Positions 29,371 through 38,638 of a stretch of DNA of 64,000 nt are shown in pieces. The position numbers and the translations under genes are program-made. Under the pieces are notes generated by a model. It did not search any database. It was not told the DNA's origin and saw nothing but the letters and a program-made list of their open reading frames with translations. Origin of the DNA: Planctomycetota bacterium (GTDB lineage: Bacteria; Planctomycetota; Phycisphaerae; SM23-33); the NCBI GenBank assembly GCA_029553505.1, contig JAKPKY010000003.1, positions 1 through 64,000 of the forward strand, read 5' to 3'. How positions within the stretch are numbered: position 1 is the first letter of the stretch; each line of letters begins with the position of its first letter.

Positions 29371-30339
29371 CTATCGGCTGCGGTAGATGAGCCTCTCGTC
29401 GAGGTTCCGCTGGCGGATCGCGTCGCGGATTTCGCCGAAGAAGCGGTTCCCGTCGGTGTAGTAGCCCGCCGTCGGCGTCAGGCCCGGCACCTGTTGCGTC
29501 CAGTACGCGTTGAACTGCTCCATGAACAGCTCGCGGAGCAGCTTGCTCAGCATCGACGCCAGGGCCACCGGCAGGTGTCGGTCCTCGGCCTCGGTGGCGA
29601 AGACGATCTCGGCCATCCGACGGTCGTCGCTGATGCGGTAGGCGCTGAGGGTTTCGCTCTCGTCGATGACCTTGAACCGGCAGCCGGGGAAAATCCGCTG
29701 GAGGTGCGGCAGGTAGTGGGTGCGCCCGCCCTGGCGGTCGACCCAGATGCGCAGCAGCCCGCCCGACGCCGACCGCCAGACGCCGTCCAGCAGGCGGCTG
29801 GTCACGCTGAACAGCGCGGCGGATTTGTTGTCGGTTCCCTCGACGAGGCGGTTGTACTCGCCGACGAAGACGGGCTCGGCCCGGAGGTTCCGCAAGGACA
29901 GTTCCGACTGGCGCATGGCCACGCGGAGAGAATTGGCGGCCAGCGGAATTTCCTCGGCGCTGACGGACCGGGGCAATGGCAGGGCGCAGTCGGCGTGCCA
30001 GGGATACCCGGCCGCATGGGCGCGGGCCTGCGGCGCGACGGCATCGAGCAGCGCGCCCAGGTCGGGCGGCGGGCTCGCGCGCGTCGCCAGGAAGCCCAGC
30101 ACGCCGCGCTCCAGGTGCTCCAGGCTCTTGCCCGTCCGGCGGGAGTAGAGCTTCTTGCTGTCGGCGACGGCGATTCCCGTCCGCTTGCGCGTCGGCGATC
30201 GCAGCACCGCGCCGGCCAGCAGGTCCCACATCGAGACGTCCACCAACTCGTCGGGCACGTCGAACGCGCTGGCCGAGACCACCAGCGGCCCCAGCACCGG
30301 CCCGAACCCCGCCTCGTCGATTCCCGCGACAATCGCCAC
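29371..30339 (-). CDS. Divergent RNase HII-like protein
   Basis: MAIVAGIDEAGFGPVLGPLVVSASAF (GIDEAGxGPxxGPLV motif), VADSKKLYSRR, IWVDRQGGRTHY; long central insertion versus canonical RNase HII. Confidence 0.7.
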   Translation of the reverse strand: MAIVAGIDEAGFGPVLGPLVVSASAFDVPDELVDVSMWDLLAGAVLRSPTRKRTGIAVADSKKLYSRRTGKSLEHLERGVLGFLATRASPPPDLGALLDAVAPQARAHAAGYPWHADCALPLPRSVSAEEIPLAANSLRVAMRQSELSLRNLRAEPVFVGEYNRLVEGTDNKSAALFSVTSRLLDGVWRSASGGLLRIWVDRQGGRTHYLPHLQRIFPGCRFKVIDESETLSAYRISDDRRMAEIVFATEAEDRHLPVALASMLSKLLRELFMEQFNAYWTQQVPGLTPTAGYYTDGNRFFGEIRDAIRQRNLDERLIYRSR

Positions 30340-30424
30340 CGAAACGCTCCCTTTCCGAACGGGAGCCGATTATATGCCCTCGCGGGAAAAATCACTATTT
30401 CCGAAAACGCCCTTTCGCAGCTTT

Positions 30425-30463
30425 GCGTGGTTGCTCCGCTTCGCTCCGCAAACCACGGCACCC
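30425..30463 (+). repeat. Hairpin repeat B2
   Basis: GCGTGGTTGCTCCGCTTCGCTCCGCAAACCACGGCACCC; same orientation as B1. Confidence 0.8.
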
Positions 30464-30465
30464 TG

Positions 30466-30590
30466 CTCTGTAGAAAACATCAAAAAGAGAGGGTGGCACG
30501 GCTTGCTTGCAAGCCGTGTTCCGGGCAAATTCGGGCAACACGCCCGTACGGGCGTGCCACCCATCCCGGAAACGAATGTTTTCTACAGAG
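30466..30590. repeat. Double-hairpin palindromic element, variant A4 with perfect 15-bp terminal inverted repeats
   Basis: CTCTGTAGAAAACAT ... ATGTTTTCTACAGAG; inner hairpins CACGGCTTGCTTGCAAGCCGTG and CACGCCCGTACGGGCGTG; outer GGGTGGCAC/GTGCCACCC. Confidence 0.92.
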
Positions 30591-30717
30591 CACTTTCATC
30601 GGCGTTCATCCCTGCTGATTCTTCTTTCCGGGCGGGAAACGCGACTTCGGCGGGGTTTTGGTTGACACTGCCGGCTGGACCGGGCACGATGGACGCGGCT
30701 GGCAAGGATCAACCCGC

Positions 30718-31689
30718 ATGTCCGAGCTCTGGAACCAACTGGCGTCGCTGGTGGAGAAGTACCTGCGGCTGCCCCCGCACATGTTCAACAAGATCGTCCT
30801 GACGCTGCTGGTGCTGGGGCTGTACTTATTGTTCCAGAGGATCCTGCAACACGTCGCGGGGCGGCGGATCCAGGACATCGCGCGGAAGTACATCGCCAAC
30901 AAGACCATCACGTACCTGCTGGGGCTGGTGGCGCTGGCGGCGCTGGCGGCGCTGGCGCGGATCTGGATCGGCGGGTTCGAGGGGTTCGCCACGTACCTGG
31001 GGCTGGTGTCCGCCGGCGTGGCGATCGCCTTGCAGGACCCGCTGAGCAACCTGGCGGCCTGGCTGTACATCATCGCGGCCAAGCCCTTCTCCACCGGCGA
31101 CCGCCTGATGATCAACGAGCGCGCGGGCGACGTCATCGACATCAGCCTGTTCCAGTTCACCCTCAACGAGATCGGCGCCCACATCGACGCCGACCAGTCC
31201 ACCGGGCGCATCATCCACGTGCCCAACAACTGGATCTTCAAGCACGCCTGCGCCAACTACACGCAGGGATTCAACTTCATCTGGAACGAGCTGCCGGTCA
31301 CCGTCACGTCCGAGAGCAACTGGGAAAAGGCCAAGCAGATTCTCTCGCGGATCGCCGAGGAGCACTCGGCCGTCAAGAGCGAATACGCGGCGAACCAGAT
31401 CCGCAAGGCCGCCCAGAAGTTCATGATCTTCTACGAGAAACTCACGCCGATCGTCTGGACTTCCGTGGCCGACTCGGGCGTGCTGCTGACGGTCCGCTAC
31501 CTCTGCACGCCGCGCCAGAGACGTTCGTCGGCCATGAAGATGTGGGAGGAGATCCTCCGCGAGTTCGCCAAGTGCGAGGACATCGACTTCGCCTACCCGA
31601 CGCGGCGGTACTACGACAACGCGGGCGAGGGCAAGGCCGGCTGCAAGGGCGGCACGCCCGCGCCGACCGAGCCGCCGCCGGGCGCTTGA
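30718..31689 (+). CDS. Mechanosensitive ion channel (MscS family)
   Basis: VSAGVAIALQDPLSNLAAWLYIIAAKPFSTGDRLMINERAGDVIDISLFQFTL...TGRIIHVPNNWIF. Confidence 0.9.
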   Translation: MSELWNQLASLVEKYLRLPPHMFNKIVLTLLVLGLYLLFQRILQHVAGRRIQDIARKYIANKTITYLLGLVALAALAALARIWIGGFEGFATYLGLVSAGVAIALQDPLSNLAAWLYIIAAKPFSTGDRLMINERAGDVIDISLFQFTLNEIGAHIDADQSTGRIIHVPNNWIFKHACANYTQGFNFIWNELPVTVTSESNWEKAKQILSRIAEEHSAVKSEYAANQIRKAAQKFMIFYEKLTPIVWTSVADSGVLLTVRYLCTPRQRRSSAMKMWEEILREFAKCEDIDFAYPTRRYYDNAGEGKAGCKGGTPAPTEPPPGA

Positions 31690-31750
31690 CCCCGCGGGCC
31701 CCGCGCGGGAGAAATCCCGCTACAGCGCACGCGTATCGCACAGGAAAGAC

Positions 31751-33706
31751 ATGCCCGCCAGAAAGACACTCCCCCGCCGCCCGCGGCGAAGCGAAAGTTT
31801 CCTCGGAATCCACTTCGACTGCCACATGACCGACCGCTGCCGCGAGGTCGGAAAAACCCTCACGCGGCGGAAGATCGAGCGGATTCTCGAACAGGTGAAG
31901 CCCGACTACGTGCAGGTGGACTGCAAGGGCCACCCCGGCGTGTCCAGCTACCCGACGAAGGTCGGGCACGCCGCGCCGGGTTTCGTGCGCGACCCGCTGC
32001 GCCTCTGGCGCGACGTGACGGCGGCGCGCGGCGTGGCCCTGTTCCTGCACTATTCCGGCGTCTGGGACGCCGAGGCCCTGAAACGCCACCCCTCCTGGGC
32101 CCGCATCGACGACGGAGGAAAGCGCGATCCGAAGAACACGTCGGTCTTCGGGCCCTACGCGGACAAGCTGCTGATCCCGCAACTCCGCGAGTTGGCCGGC
32201 GCGTACGGCGCTGACGGCGTCTGGGTGGACGGCGACTGCTGGGCCACCGGACTGGATTACGGCAGGGAGGCCCTGCGGCAGTTCCGCCAGGCCACGGGAA
32301 TCCGCGCCGTGCCGCGCCGCCCGGAAGACCCGCACTTCTTCGAGTTCGTCGAGTTCTGCCGCGAGGCGTTCCGCCGCTACCTGCGCCATTACGCCGACGA
32401 GCTGCACAGGACGCACCCGGACTTCCAGGTGTGCAGCAACTGGGCGTTCAGCACGCACATGCCGGAGCCGGTCTCGGCCGGGGTGGACTTCCTCTCCGGC
32501 GATTACCCGCTCCAGGACAGCGTGCATTGCGCCCGCCTGGAGGCGCGCGTGCTGGCTCGCCAGGGCAAACCGTGGGACCTGATGGCCTGGAGCTTCGCCG
32601 GGAAATTCGGCGAGGGCCCCTACAGCACCAAGACGCCGGTGCAGTTGGAGCAGGAGGCGGCCGTCGTGCTGTCCGTCGGCGGCGGGTTCCAGGCGTACTT
32701 CAAGCAGAAGCAGGACGCGAGCATTTTCGACTGGACGATGAAGCTGATGGCCGAGACGGCGGAGTTCTGCCGCGCCCGGCGGACGTTCTGCCACAAGGCG
32801 CAGGCCGTGCCGCAGGTGGCGCTGCTCTACTCGGGCAAGGCGCACTATCGCAAAACCGCCAAGCCGTTCTCGACGGCCGGGCTGGACGGCCTGCGCGGAA
32901 CGCTCATGAGCCTGCTGGACGCGCAATATTCCGTCGAGGTGCTCATGGAGCACCAGCTCTCGGGGCGCATGGCGGACTATCCGCTGATCGTCGTGCCGGA
33001 GTGGGAGTATCTCGATCCGGCGTTCCGCGCGGAGTTGCGGGCGTATGTCCGGGGCGGCGGCCGGCTGCTGCTGATCGGCCCGGCGCCGGCTGCGATGTTC
33101 CGCAAGGAACTGAAGGCGCGCCTCGTGGGCAAGCCCGAGCAGCGCGGGCAATACATCGAGCAGGACGGCTGGTTGTTCGCGCTGCGGACGACGTCGCAAG
33201 TGGCCCGGCTGGGCCGCGGCGCGCGGGAGTTCGGCAAGCGGTATCCCGCCAACGAGACCGCCGACGCGCTGGGGCCGGCCGCGTCGATCACGAAGTGCGG
33301 AAAGGGTTACATAGCAGCGACTTACGTGAACCTCGGCGAGCGATACCTCCACGCCCGAACCTGCGGGGCGCGCGACTGGCTGGCCGCGCTGGTCCGCGAG
33401 TTGATGCCCCGCCCGATCGTCGAGGTGCGCGGCTCGCACCAGGTGGACGTGCAGGTCAATCGCGTGGCGGGGCGGCTGGCCGTCAACCTCGTCAACACCT
33501 CCGGGCCGCATGGCGATCCGAACGTGCACGTGTTCGACCATGTGCCGCCCGTCGGACCGCTGGAGATCGTCCTGCGTCCCGGCCGCCGCCCGACGCGCAT
33601 CACCCGCCAGCCGGCCGGCAGGAAAATGCGTTTCGCGTGGTCCGGCGGCGAGGTACGCCTTATCTTGCCGAAATTGGAAATCCACGAGGTCATTTGGGTG
33701 GAATAA
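31751..33706 (+). CDS. Glycoside hydrolase-like protein (alpha-L-fucosidase/beta-galactosidase-like TIM barrel plus C-terminal trimerisation-like region)
   Basis: GIHFDCHMTD...YVQVDCKGHPGVSSYPTKVGHAAPGF...GADGVWVDGDCW...HPDFQVCSNWAFSTHM. Confidence 0.6.
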   Translation: MPARKTLPRRPRRSESFLGIHFDCHMTDRCREVGKTLTRRKIERILEQVKPDYVQVDCKGHPGVSSYPTKVGHAAPGFVRDPLRLWRDVTAARGVALFLHYSGVWDAEALKRHPSWARIDDGGKRDPKNTSVFGPYADKLLIPQLRELAGAYGADGVWVDGDCWATGLDYGREALRQFRQATGIRAVPRRPEDPHFFEFVEFCREAFRRYLRHYADELHRTHPDFQVCSNWAFSTHMPEPVSAGVDFLSGDYPLQDSVHCARLEARVLARQGKPWDLMAWSFAGKFGEGPYSTKTPVQLEQEAAVVLSVGGGFQAYFKQKQDASIFDWTMKLMAETAEFCRARRTFCHKAQAVPQVALLYSGKAHYRKTAKPFSTAGLDGLRGTLMSLLDAQYSVEVLMEHQLSGRMADYPLIVVPEWEYLDPAFRAELRAYVRGGGRLLLIGPAPAAMFRKELKARLVGKPEQRGQYIEQDGWLFALRTTSQVARLGRGAREFGKRYPANETADALGPAASITKCGKGYIAATYVNLGERYLHARTCGARDWLAALVRELMPRPIVEVRGSHQVDVQVNRVAGRLAVNLVNTSGPHGDPNVHVFDHVPPVGPLEIVLRPGRRPTRITRQPAGRKMRFAWSGGEVRLILPKLEIHEVIWVE

Positions 33707-33834
33707 ACCCCCGCCCGGGCGGTCAAAAGTGTTCTTTCCAGTGGCGAAATGGTTCGAAATTCGGGTATATTCGCTCCGGATTGGGCGGAAACTCCCGCCC
33801 AAATCCCGGGTTTGTCGTCCTCAGGAGATGCCTC

Positions 33835-34908
33835 ATGCGATACGCGGTGATCCTCGCCGGCGGAGCCGGTCAACGTCTCTGGCCGCTCAGTCGTGAGACG
33901 CGCCCCAAGCAACTTCTGCGCCTCGTCAGCGGAAAGAGTCTGCTGGAGATGGCCGTCGAACGCCTCGAGGGGCTGTTCGACATGGAACACATTCTCGTCG
34001 TCACCAACGCCGAATACGCCGACCAGGTCGCCGCGGCGCTGCCCGCGATGCCGCGAGAAAACCTCATCGGCGAACCGGAGGGGCGCGACACCGCCAACGC
34101 CATCGCGCTGGCGGCGGAACTGCTGGCCGCCCGCAGCCCCGACGCCACGATGGCGGTCTTCACCGCCGACCACGTCATCCGCCCGAAGGAGTGCTTCCAG
34201 CAGTGCGTCCAGGCGGCGATCGACGCCGCTGAAGCCAACACCGACGCCCTGCTGACGTTCGGAATCCGCCCCACCTGGCCGCACTCGGGACTGGGGTACA
34301 TTCACTTCGGACAGAAGCTCTCCGATGGCGTGCATCGCGTCCTGGGCTTCAAGGAAAAACCCGACCACACCACCGCCCGACGCTACGTCGAAAGCGGCGA
34401 CTACTACTGGAACAGCGGCATGTTCATCTGGAAGCTCGGCGCCATCCGCGCCGCGCTCAACGAGTTCCTGCCCGACTCGATGCGCAAGCTCGCGCCGGTC
34501 GGCCAGGCCGTCGCCGACGGGCAGGACCTCCGCGCCCTGCTGGCCGACGTCTACCCGCAACTCCAGAAGATCAGCATCGACTACGCCGTCATGGAAAAGG
34601 CCCGCAAGGTCCTCGTCGTCGAGCTCAAGTGCGAGTGGCTGGACGTGGGCTCCTGGCCGGCGCTGGAAGACGTGCTGGAGGCGGACGAGGCCGACAATGT
34701 TGTCGCAGCCGGGAACACCGCCCTGCTCGACAGCTTCCGCAACATCGTGGTCTCCGCCGACGACCACCTGCTGGCGGTGCTGGGCATCGACGACTGCATC
34801 GTGGTGCACTCGCCCGACGCGACGCTGGTCTGCAACAAGTCCGACTCGCAGCGGATCAAGGAACTGGTCGGATTCCTCGAGCGCAAGTTCGGAAAGAAAT
34901 TCCTCTGA
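33835..34908 (+). CDS. Mannose-1-phosphate guanylyltransferase
   Basis: MRYAVILAGGAGQRLWPLSRETRPKQLLRLVSGKSLLEMAVERL; LGFKEKPDHTTARRYVESGDYYWNSGMFIW; CEWLDVGSW. Confidence 0.95.
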   Translation: MRYAVILAGGAGQRLWPLSRETRPKQLLRLVSGKSLLEMAVERLEGLFDMEHILVVTNAEYADQVAAALPAMPRENLIGEPEGRDTANAIALAAELLAARSPDATMAVFTADHVIRPKECFQQCVQAAIDAAEANTDALLTFGIRPTWPHSGLGYIHFGQKLSDGVHRVLGFKEKPDHTTARRYVESGDYYWNSGMFIWKLGAIRAALNEFLPDSMRKLAPVGQAVADGQDLRALLADVYPQLQKISIDYAVMEKARKVLVVELKCEWLDVGSWPALEDVLEADEADNVVAAGNTALLDSFRNIVVSADDHLLAVLGIDDCIVVHSPDATLVCNKSDSQRIKELVGFLERKFGKKFL

Positions 34909-34927
34909 TCGTCGTCCCCCTCAACGA

Positions 34928-35377
34928 ATGTCCCGCTGGATAGGCATCGATCACGGCACGAAGCGAATCGGACTGGCCGCGGGCGACACCGCGGGCGGGA
35001 TCGCCACTCCCCTGGACGTCATCCCCGCCGAACCGCTCGACCAGGCCATCCGAAAAATCCTCCAACGGGCCGAGGAATACCACGCCACGGGCATCGTGGT
35101 GGGCTGGCCCCTGAACATGGATGACACCGAGGGCCCCCAGGGCAAGCTCGTCCGCGAGGTGGCAGCGAAGATCGAATCCGCCACCGGTCTGGACGTTCGC
35201 CTGTGGGATGAACGCCTCAGCAGCTTCCAGGCCGACCAGGCGCTGGCCGGCAAGCTGACCCGCAAGAAGAAAAAGGCCCGCCAGGACGCGGTGGCGGCCG
35301 CCGCCATCCTCCAGGACTTCCTCAGTTGCGGCGGGCCCGAAGGTGCCCCAAAACCCAATGAAATCGCCCCGGCCTGA
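34928..35377 (+). CDS. ruvX: Holliday junction resolvase-like RuvX/YqgF
   Basis: WIGIDHGTKRIGLAAGDTAGGIATPLDVI; IVVGWPLNMDDTEGPQ; WDERLSSFQAD; KKKKARQDAVAAAAILQDFL. Confidence 0.92.
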   Translation: MSRWIGIDHGTKRIGLAAGDTAGGIATPLDVIPAEPLDQAIRKILQRAEEYHATGIVVGWPLNMDDTEGPQGKLVREVAAKIESATGLDVRLWDERLSSFQADQALAGKLTRKKKKARQDAVAAAAILQDFLSCGGPEGAPKPNEIAPA

Positions 35378-35388
35378 GGACCGGGGCG
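35365..35388. terminator. Hairpin between convergent ruvX and FHA gene, possible bidirectional terminator
   Basis: CGCCCCGGcctgaggaCCGGGGCG stem-loop overlapping the ruvX stop region. Confidence 0.4.
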
Positions 35389-35437
35389 AGTTCGCGAATT
35401 TCCGTCTGTTTTCCTGCCAAGCCTACCAGCCGGCGGG

Positions 35438-35974
35438 TCATTCCTTCTTCTTTTTCTCTTCCTCGTCGGCCTCGCCCGCCAGGGCTTCCAACGCGGCGAT
35501 CGGGTCGAGTTCTTCTTCGCTCGCGGCCACGTCTTCCACCGCAGCTCCGGCCATGTCCGTCTCCGACGCCCCGGGATGTGAGGTCACCTCGGCGTCCACG
35601 CCCAGCGCGGTCTCGCGCCCGCCCTTGCCGGCCTCGGCGAGCTTCTGCCCGCGCGTCTTGACCGGCTGGATCTCTTCCGGCTCGCCGTTGACCTGAACGG
35701 TGAACACCACCGGTCCGACCACCAACCGGTCGCCCGCCTGGAGCTTCTGCTCGTTGACCCGGCGGTTGTTGACGTACGTCCCGTTCGACGAGGCCAGGTC
35801 CTTCACCGCGACCGACTCACCATCCAGGACCAGTTCGCAGTGGCGGCGCGACACCGCCAGCAGCGGAATCTGGAGGTCGCAGTTCTCGCCCCGCCCGATG
35901 ACGGTGGCGTCGCGCGTGAGGGGGAAATCTTTCCGCTGCCCGGTGCTCTTGAACATCACGAGTTTCACGTCCAT
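35438..35974 (-). CDS. FHA-domain protein with acidic/Lys-rich tail
   Basis: VIGRGENCDLQIPLLAVSRRHCELVLDGESVAVKDLASSNGTYVNNRRV. Confidence 0.9.
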   Translation of the reverse strand: MDVKLVMFKSTGQRKDFPLTRDATVIGRGENCDLQIPLLAVSRRHCELVLDGESVAVKDLASSNGTYVNNRRVNEQKLQAGDRLVVGPVVFTVQVNGEPEEIQPVKTRGQKLAEAGKGGRETALGVDAEVTSHPGASETDMAGAAVEDVAASEEELDPIAALEALAGEADEEEKKKKE

Positions 35975-36066
35975 AGGTGGTCCCAGCTTGCGTGTGAGAA
36001 ACGATACCGTACACTGGACTCGGCCGGCCAAGGGGGCCTGCCGCAAATTTCAATTGTAAATGACCC

Positions 36067-37236
36067 GTGTCCCGCTGCAAGAGAAAACCTTCCGAACTTT
36101 CGGACCGCCCCGGCGCACTGTACGTGCACGTGCCGGTCTGCCTGTCCAAGTGCCGCTACTGCGACTTCTACTCGCGCGTGGTTTCCGCCGACGGGGCCCG
36201 GCGGTTCGTCCAGGCCGTCCGAATCGAGCTGGATACCTGCAACTCCCTGCTGGCCAAGCCGCTGGCCACCATTTACGTGGGCGGCGGAACCCCCACCGCC
36301 CTGGACGGACCGCTGCTGGCGGAACTGCTCGGCGCGCTGAAACCGCTGGCTGGCGGACAGACCGAATTCACCGTCGAGGCCAACCCCGGCACCCTGGACG
36401 ACCGGAAGGCGGACGTGCTGGCCGGGGCAGGGGTTAACCGCGCCAGCCTGGGGGTCCAATCGTTCCATCCCGACGAGCTGCGCCGCTTGGGGCGAATCCA
36501 CACCCCCGACCAGGCCCGCCAGGCCGTCGCCGCCCTCCGCCGCGCCGGCGTGGGCAACCTCTCGCTGGACCTCATGTATGCCCTGCCCGGCCAAACCCTC
36601 GAAACCTGGACCGACTCGCTCCGGCAGGCGCTGGACCTCCAGCCGCAACACCTGAGCTGCTACGCCCTGAGCTTCGAGCCCGGCACGCCGCTGCACGAAG
36701 ACCTCGCCGCCGGGAAAGTCCGCGAGATGGACGAGGATCTCCAGCGGGACTGCTACGACGCCGCCCGGCACCTGACCGCCGAAGCGGGCCTGGCGCAGTA
36801 TGAAATCTCCAACTTCGCCCGGGCGGGGTTGGAATGCCGCCACAACCTGACCTACTGGCGCAACGAGCCGTACCTGGGGGTCGGGCCTGCGGCCGCCAGC
36901 TACCTCGACGGCAGCCGCCGGACCCACGCCGCCGACCTTTCCGCCTACGTCGAGGCGATTCTCGCGGGCCGGGAATGCCCGGGCGAATCCGAACGCCTCG
37001 TCGGACGGGCGGAGATGGCCGAAACCCTCATGCTCGGTCTGCGCCTGACGGCCGGGATCGATCGCGCCGCCTTCGCCGCACGTTTCGGCTCCGACCCTGC
37101 CGAGGCCTTCCCTCGCAGTTTCGCCCGCTATCGGTCGCTCGGGGCGGTGCAAATCACCCCCGGCCGGATCGCCATCGCCCCGGACTTCCTGTTCGTCGCC
37201 AACGAGGTGCTGGCCGACCTGCTGGCCGAAGCCTGA
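36067..37236 (+). CDS. hemW: Radical SAM HemW / coproporphyrinogen III oxidase-like
   Basis: ALYVHVPVCLSKCRYCDFYS; YVGGGTPTAL; FTVEANPGTLD; GVNRASLGVQSF; GTG start. Confidence 0.9.
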   Translation: MSRCKRKPSELSDRPGALYVHVPVCLSKCRYCDFYSRVVSADGARRFVQAVRIELDTCNSLLAKPLATIYVGGGTPTALDGPLLAELLGALKPLAGGQTEFTVEANPGTLDDRKADVLAGAGVNRASLGVQSFHPDELRRLGRIHTPDQARQAVAALRRAGVGNLSLDLMYALPGQTLETWTDSLRQALDLQPQHLSCYALSFEPGTPLHEDLAAGKVREMDEDLQRDCYDAARHLTAEAGLAQYEISNFARAGLECRHNLTYWRNEPYLGVGPAAASYLDGSRRTHAADLSAYVEAILAGRECPGESERLVGRAEMAETLMLGLRLTAGIDRAAFAARFGSDPAEAFPRSFARYRSLGAVQITPGRIAIAPDFLFVANEVLADLLAEA

Positions 37237-37385
37237 TCAGGCGCTTCCCGCCTCCCATTTCTCCGGATTTGCTTACTCAATCTCGTCTGCCCACAGTCCG
37301 ATAAGACCCACGTGGAGTGTACCGGAGACCGGGAAGTTTTGCCCAAGGCGGTGGAGGATCGTACGTTACATTCCGGACAAGCTAT

Positions 37386-37470
37386 CGTTGTGGCGGAAAA
37401 AGGCAAACCAGTCGCGAGGCTGGGACGCAAAGCGTTGAGTCCCAAGAGGATAGTCGCGCTACCCGCGGAG
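37386..37470 (+). ncRNA. Cyclic di-GMP-I riboswitch (GEMM-I) upstream of T4P operon
   Basis: AAAAGGCAAACCAGTCGCGAGGCTGGGACGCAAAGC...GGATAGTCGCGCTACCCGC: GGCAAACC, GNRA-capped stem (CCAGTC-GCGA-GGCTGG), GGACGCAAAGC and a GGNUAGxCGxGCUACC-like 3' part. Confidence 0.85.
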
Positions 37471-37490
37471 ATGCCTCCGGCATGCCTCCT
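37467..37490 (+). promoter_or_regulatory. Hairpin downstream of riboswitch, possible expression platform
   Basis: GGAGATGCCTCCGGCATGCCTCC inverted repeat immediately 3' of the aptamer. Confidence 0.35.
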
Positions 37491-37543
37491 TGCGCCTTGC
37501 GCGCTGGTTCCCCCTTGCGCCACCCCACAGAAACGGACGGATT

Positions 37544-38629
37544 ATGCGCCTTAAATTGACGAAAACCAAAAATCTTCCCATCGGCGTCGACCTGGGAACC
37601 TCGTCGGTCAAGATGGCGCAGATGCGGGTTTCCGACGACGGGCTGGCGATGACGGCCGCCGCCCTCTGCGAAATTCCCCGCAACCGGCGGGACCCTCCTC
37701 AGACTCGCATGGACTTCCTGGCTGGGGCGATTCGCGAGAATCTCAAGTCGCATCCGTTCCTGGGCAACGAGTGCATCCTGTCGCTCCCTGCCGAGGCAAC
37801 CGTCATCCAGCACGTCAAATTGCCGAAGCTCCCGCCCCAGGAAATTCCCAAGGCGCTCCGCACGGAGTTGCAGGGCAAGCTGCCGTTCTCAGGTTCCGAC
37901 GCGATCATCCGCCACGTCGCGGCGGGGTCTACCTACGGCGACGGGCAGGAGAAAGACGAGGTCATCGCCGTCTGCTGCTCTCGGAAGACGCTCGACACGT
38001 ACCTGGAGATGGCCCAGCGGGCGCGCCTGGACGTGATCGGGGTGAACATCGAGGCGTTCGCGGTGGTGGAATGCTTCGACCGGCTGTTCCGCCGGGCGGC
38101 CGACGCGGCCAGGACCATCCTCTTCGTCGATCTCGGCGCCGCCAGCACGCAGGTCGTGCTCTCGCAGGGGAACCGGGTGGTCTTCGCCCGCAACCTCAAG
38201 CTCGCCGGAGACCAGTTCGACGACGTGGTGGCCAAGGGCCTGAAGATTCCCCTCGAGCAGGCCGGCGCGCTGCGGCGAGACCTCGGCAAGGCGCAGGGAA
38301 GCGACTCGGAGGAAGAGCTCTACCACCTCCTGGAGGCGCCCCTGGGCAAACTGACCGACGAACTGACGCAGTGCCTGCAATACTACGAGTCGGTGTTCCG
38401 CAACCAGAGCATCGAGCGGACGATCTTCGTGGGCGGACAGGCCGGCGACAAGCGCCTCTGCCAGACGATCGCCCAGCGGCTGAACCTGCCCGCCCAGATC
38501 GGCGACCCGCTGGTTCGGGTGCGGCGCCTCGAGGGCGCCGGAATGGTCATCGGGCTGGACCGGCGCGAGCCCCAGCCCGCCTGGGCGGTGGCGGTGGGAC
38601 TGTCCCTGGGCGCCGACAAGGCGGCGTGA
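37544..38629 (+). CDS. pilM: Type IV pilus assembly protein PilM
   Basis: PIGVDLGTSSVKMAQM; ILFVDLGAASTQVVLSQG; FVGGQAGDKRLCQTIAQRL. Confidence 0.92.
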   Translation: MRLKLTKTKNLPIGVDLGTSSVKMAQMRVSDDGLAMTAAALCEIPRNRRDPPQTRMDFLAGAIRENLKSHPFLGNECILSLPAEATVIQHVKLPKLPPQEIPKALRTELQGKLPFSGSDAIIRHVAAGSTYGDGQEKDEVIAVCCSRKTLDTYLEMAQRARLDVIGVNIEAFAVVECFDRLFRRAADAARTILFVDLGAASTQVVLSQGNRVVFARNLKLAGDQFDDVVAKGLKIPLEQAGALRRDLGKAQGSDSEEELYHLLEAPLGKLTDELTQCLQYYESVFRNQSIERTIFVGGQAGDKRLCQTIAQRLNLPAQIGDPLVRVRRLEGAGMVIGLDRREPQPAWAVAVGLSLGADKAA

Positions 38630-38638
38630 GGAAAATCC

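Noticed and set aside
14231-30590. Double-hairpin elements as CRISPR repeats
   Set aside because: Copies are dispersed, not arrayed, with no spacers and no cas genes.
31442-33802. 786-aa minus-strand ORF
   Set aside because: Antisense shadow of the glycosidase-like gene.
37312-37554. 80-aa ORF with Phd/YefM antitoxin-like phrase (GQAIVVAEKGKPVARLG)
   Set aside because: The phrase is the translation of the GEMM-I riboswitch core; no toxin gene adjacent and no antitoxin N-terminus.
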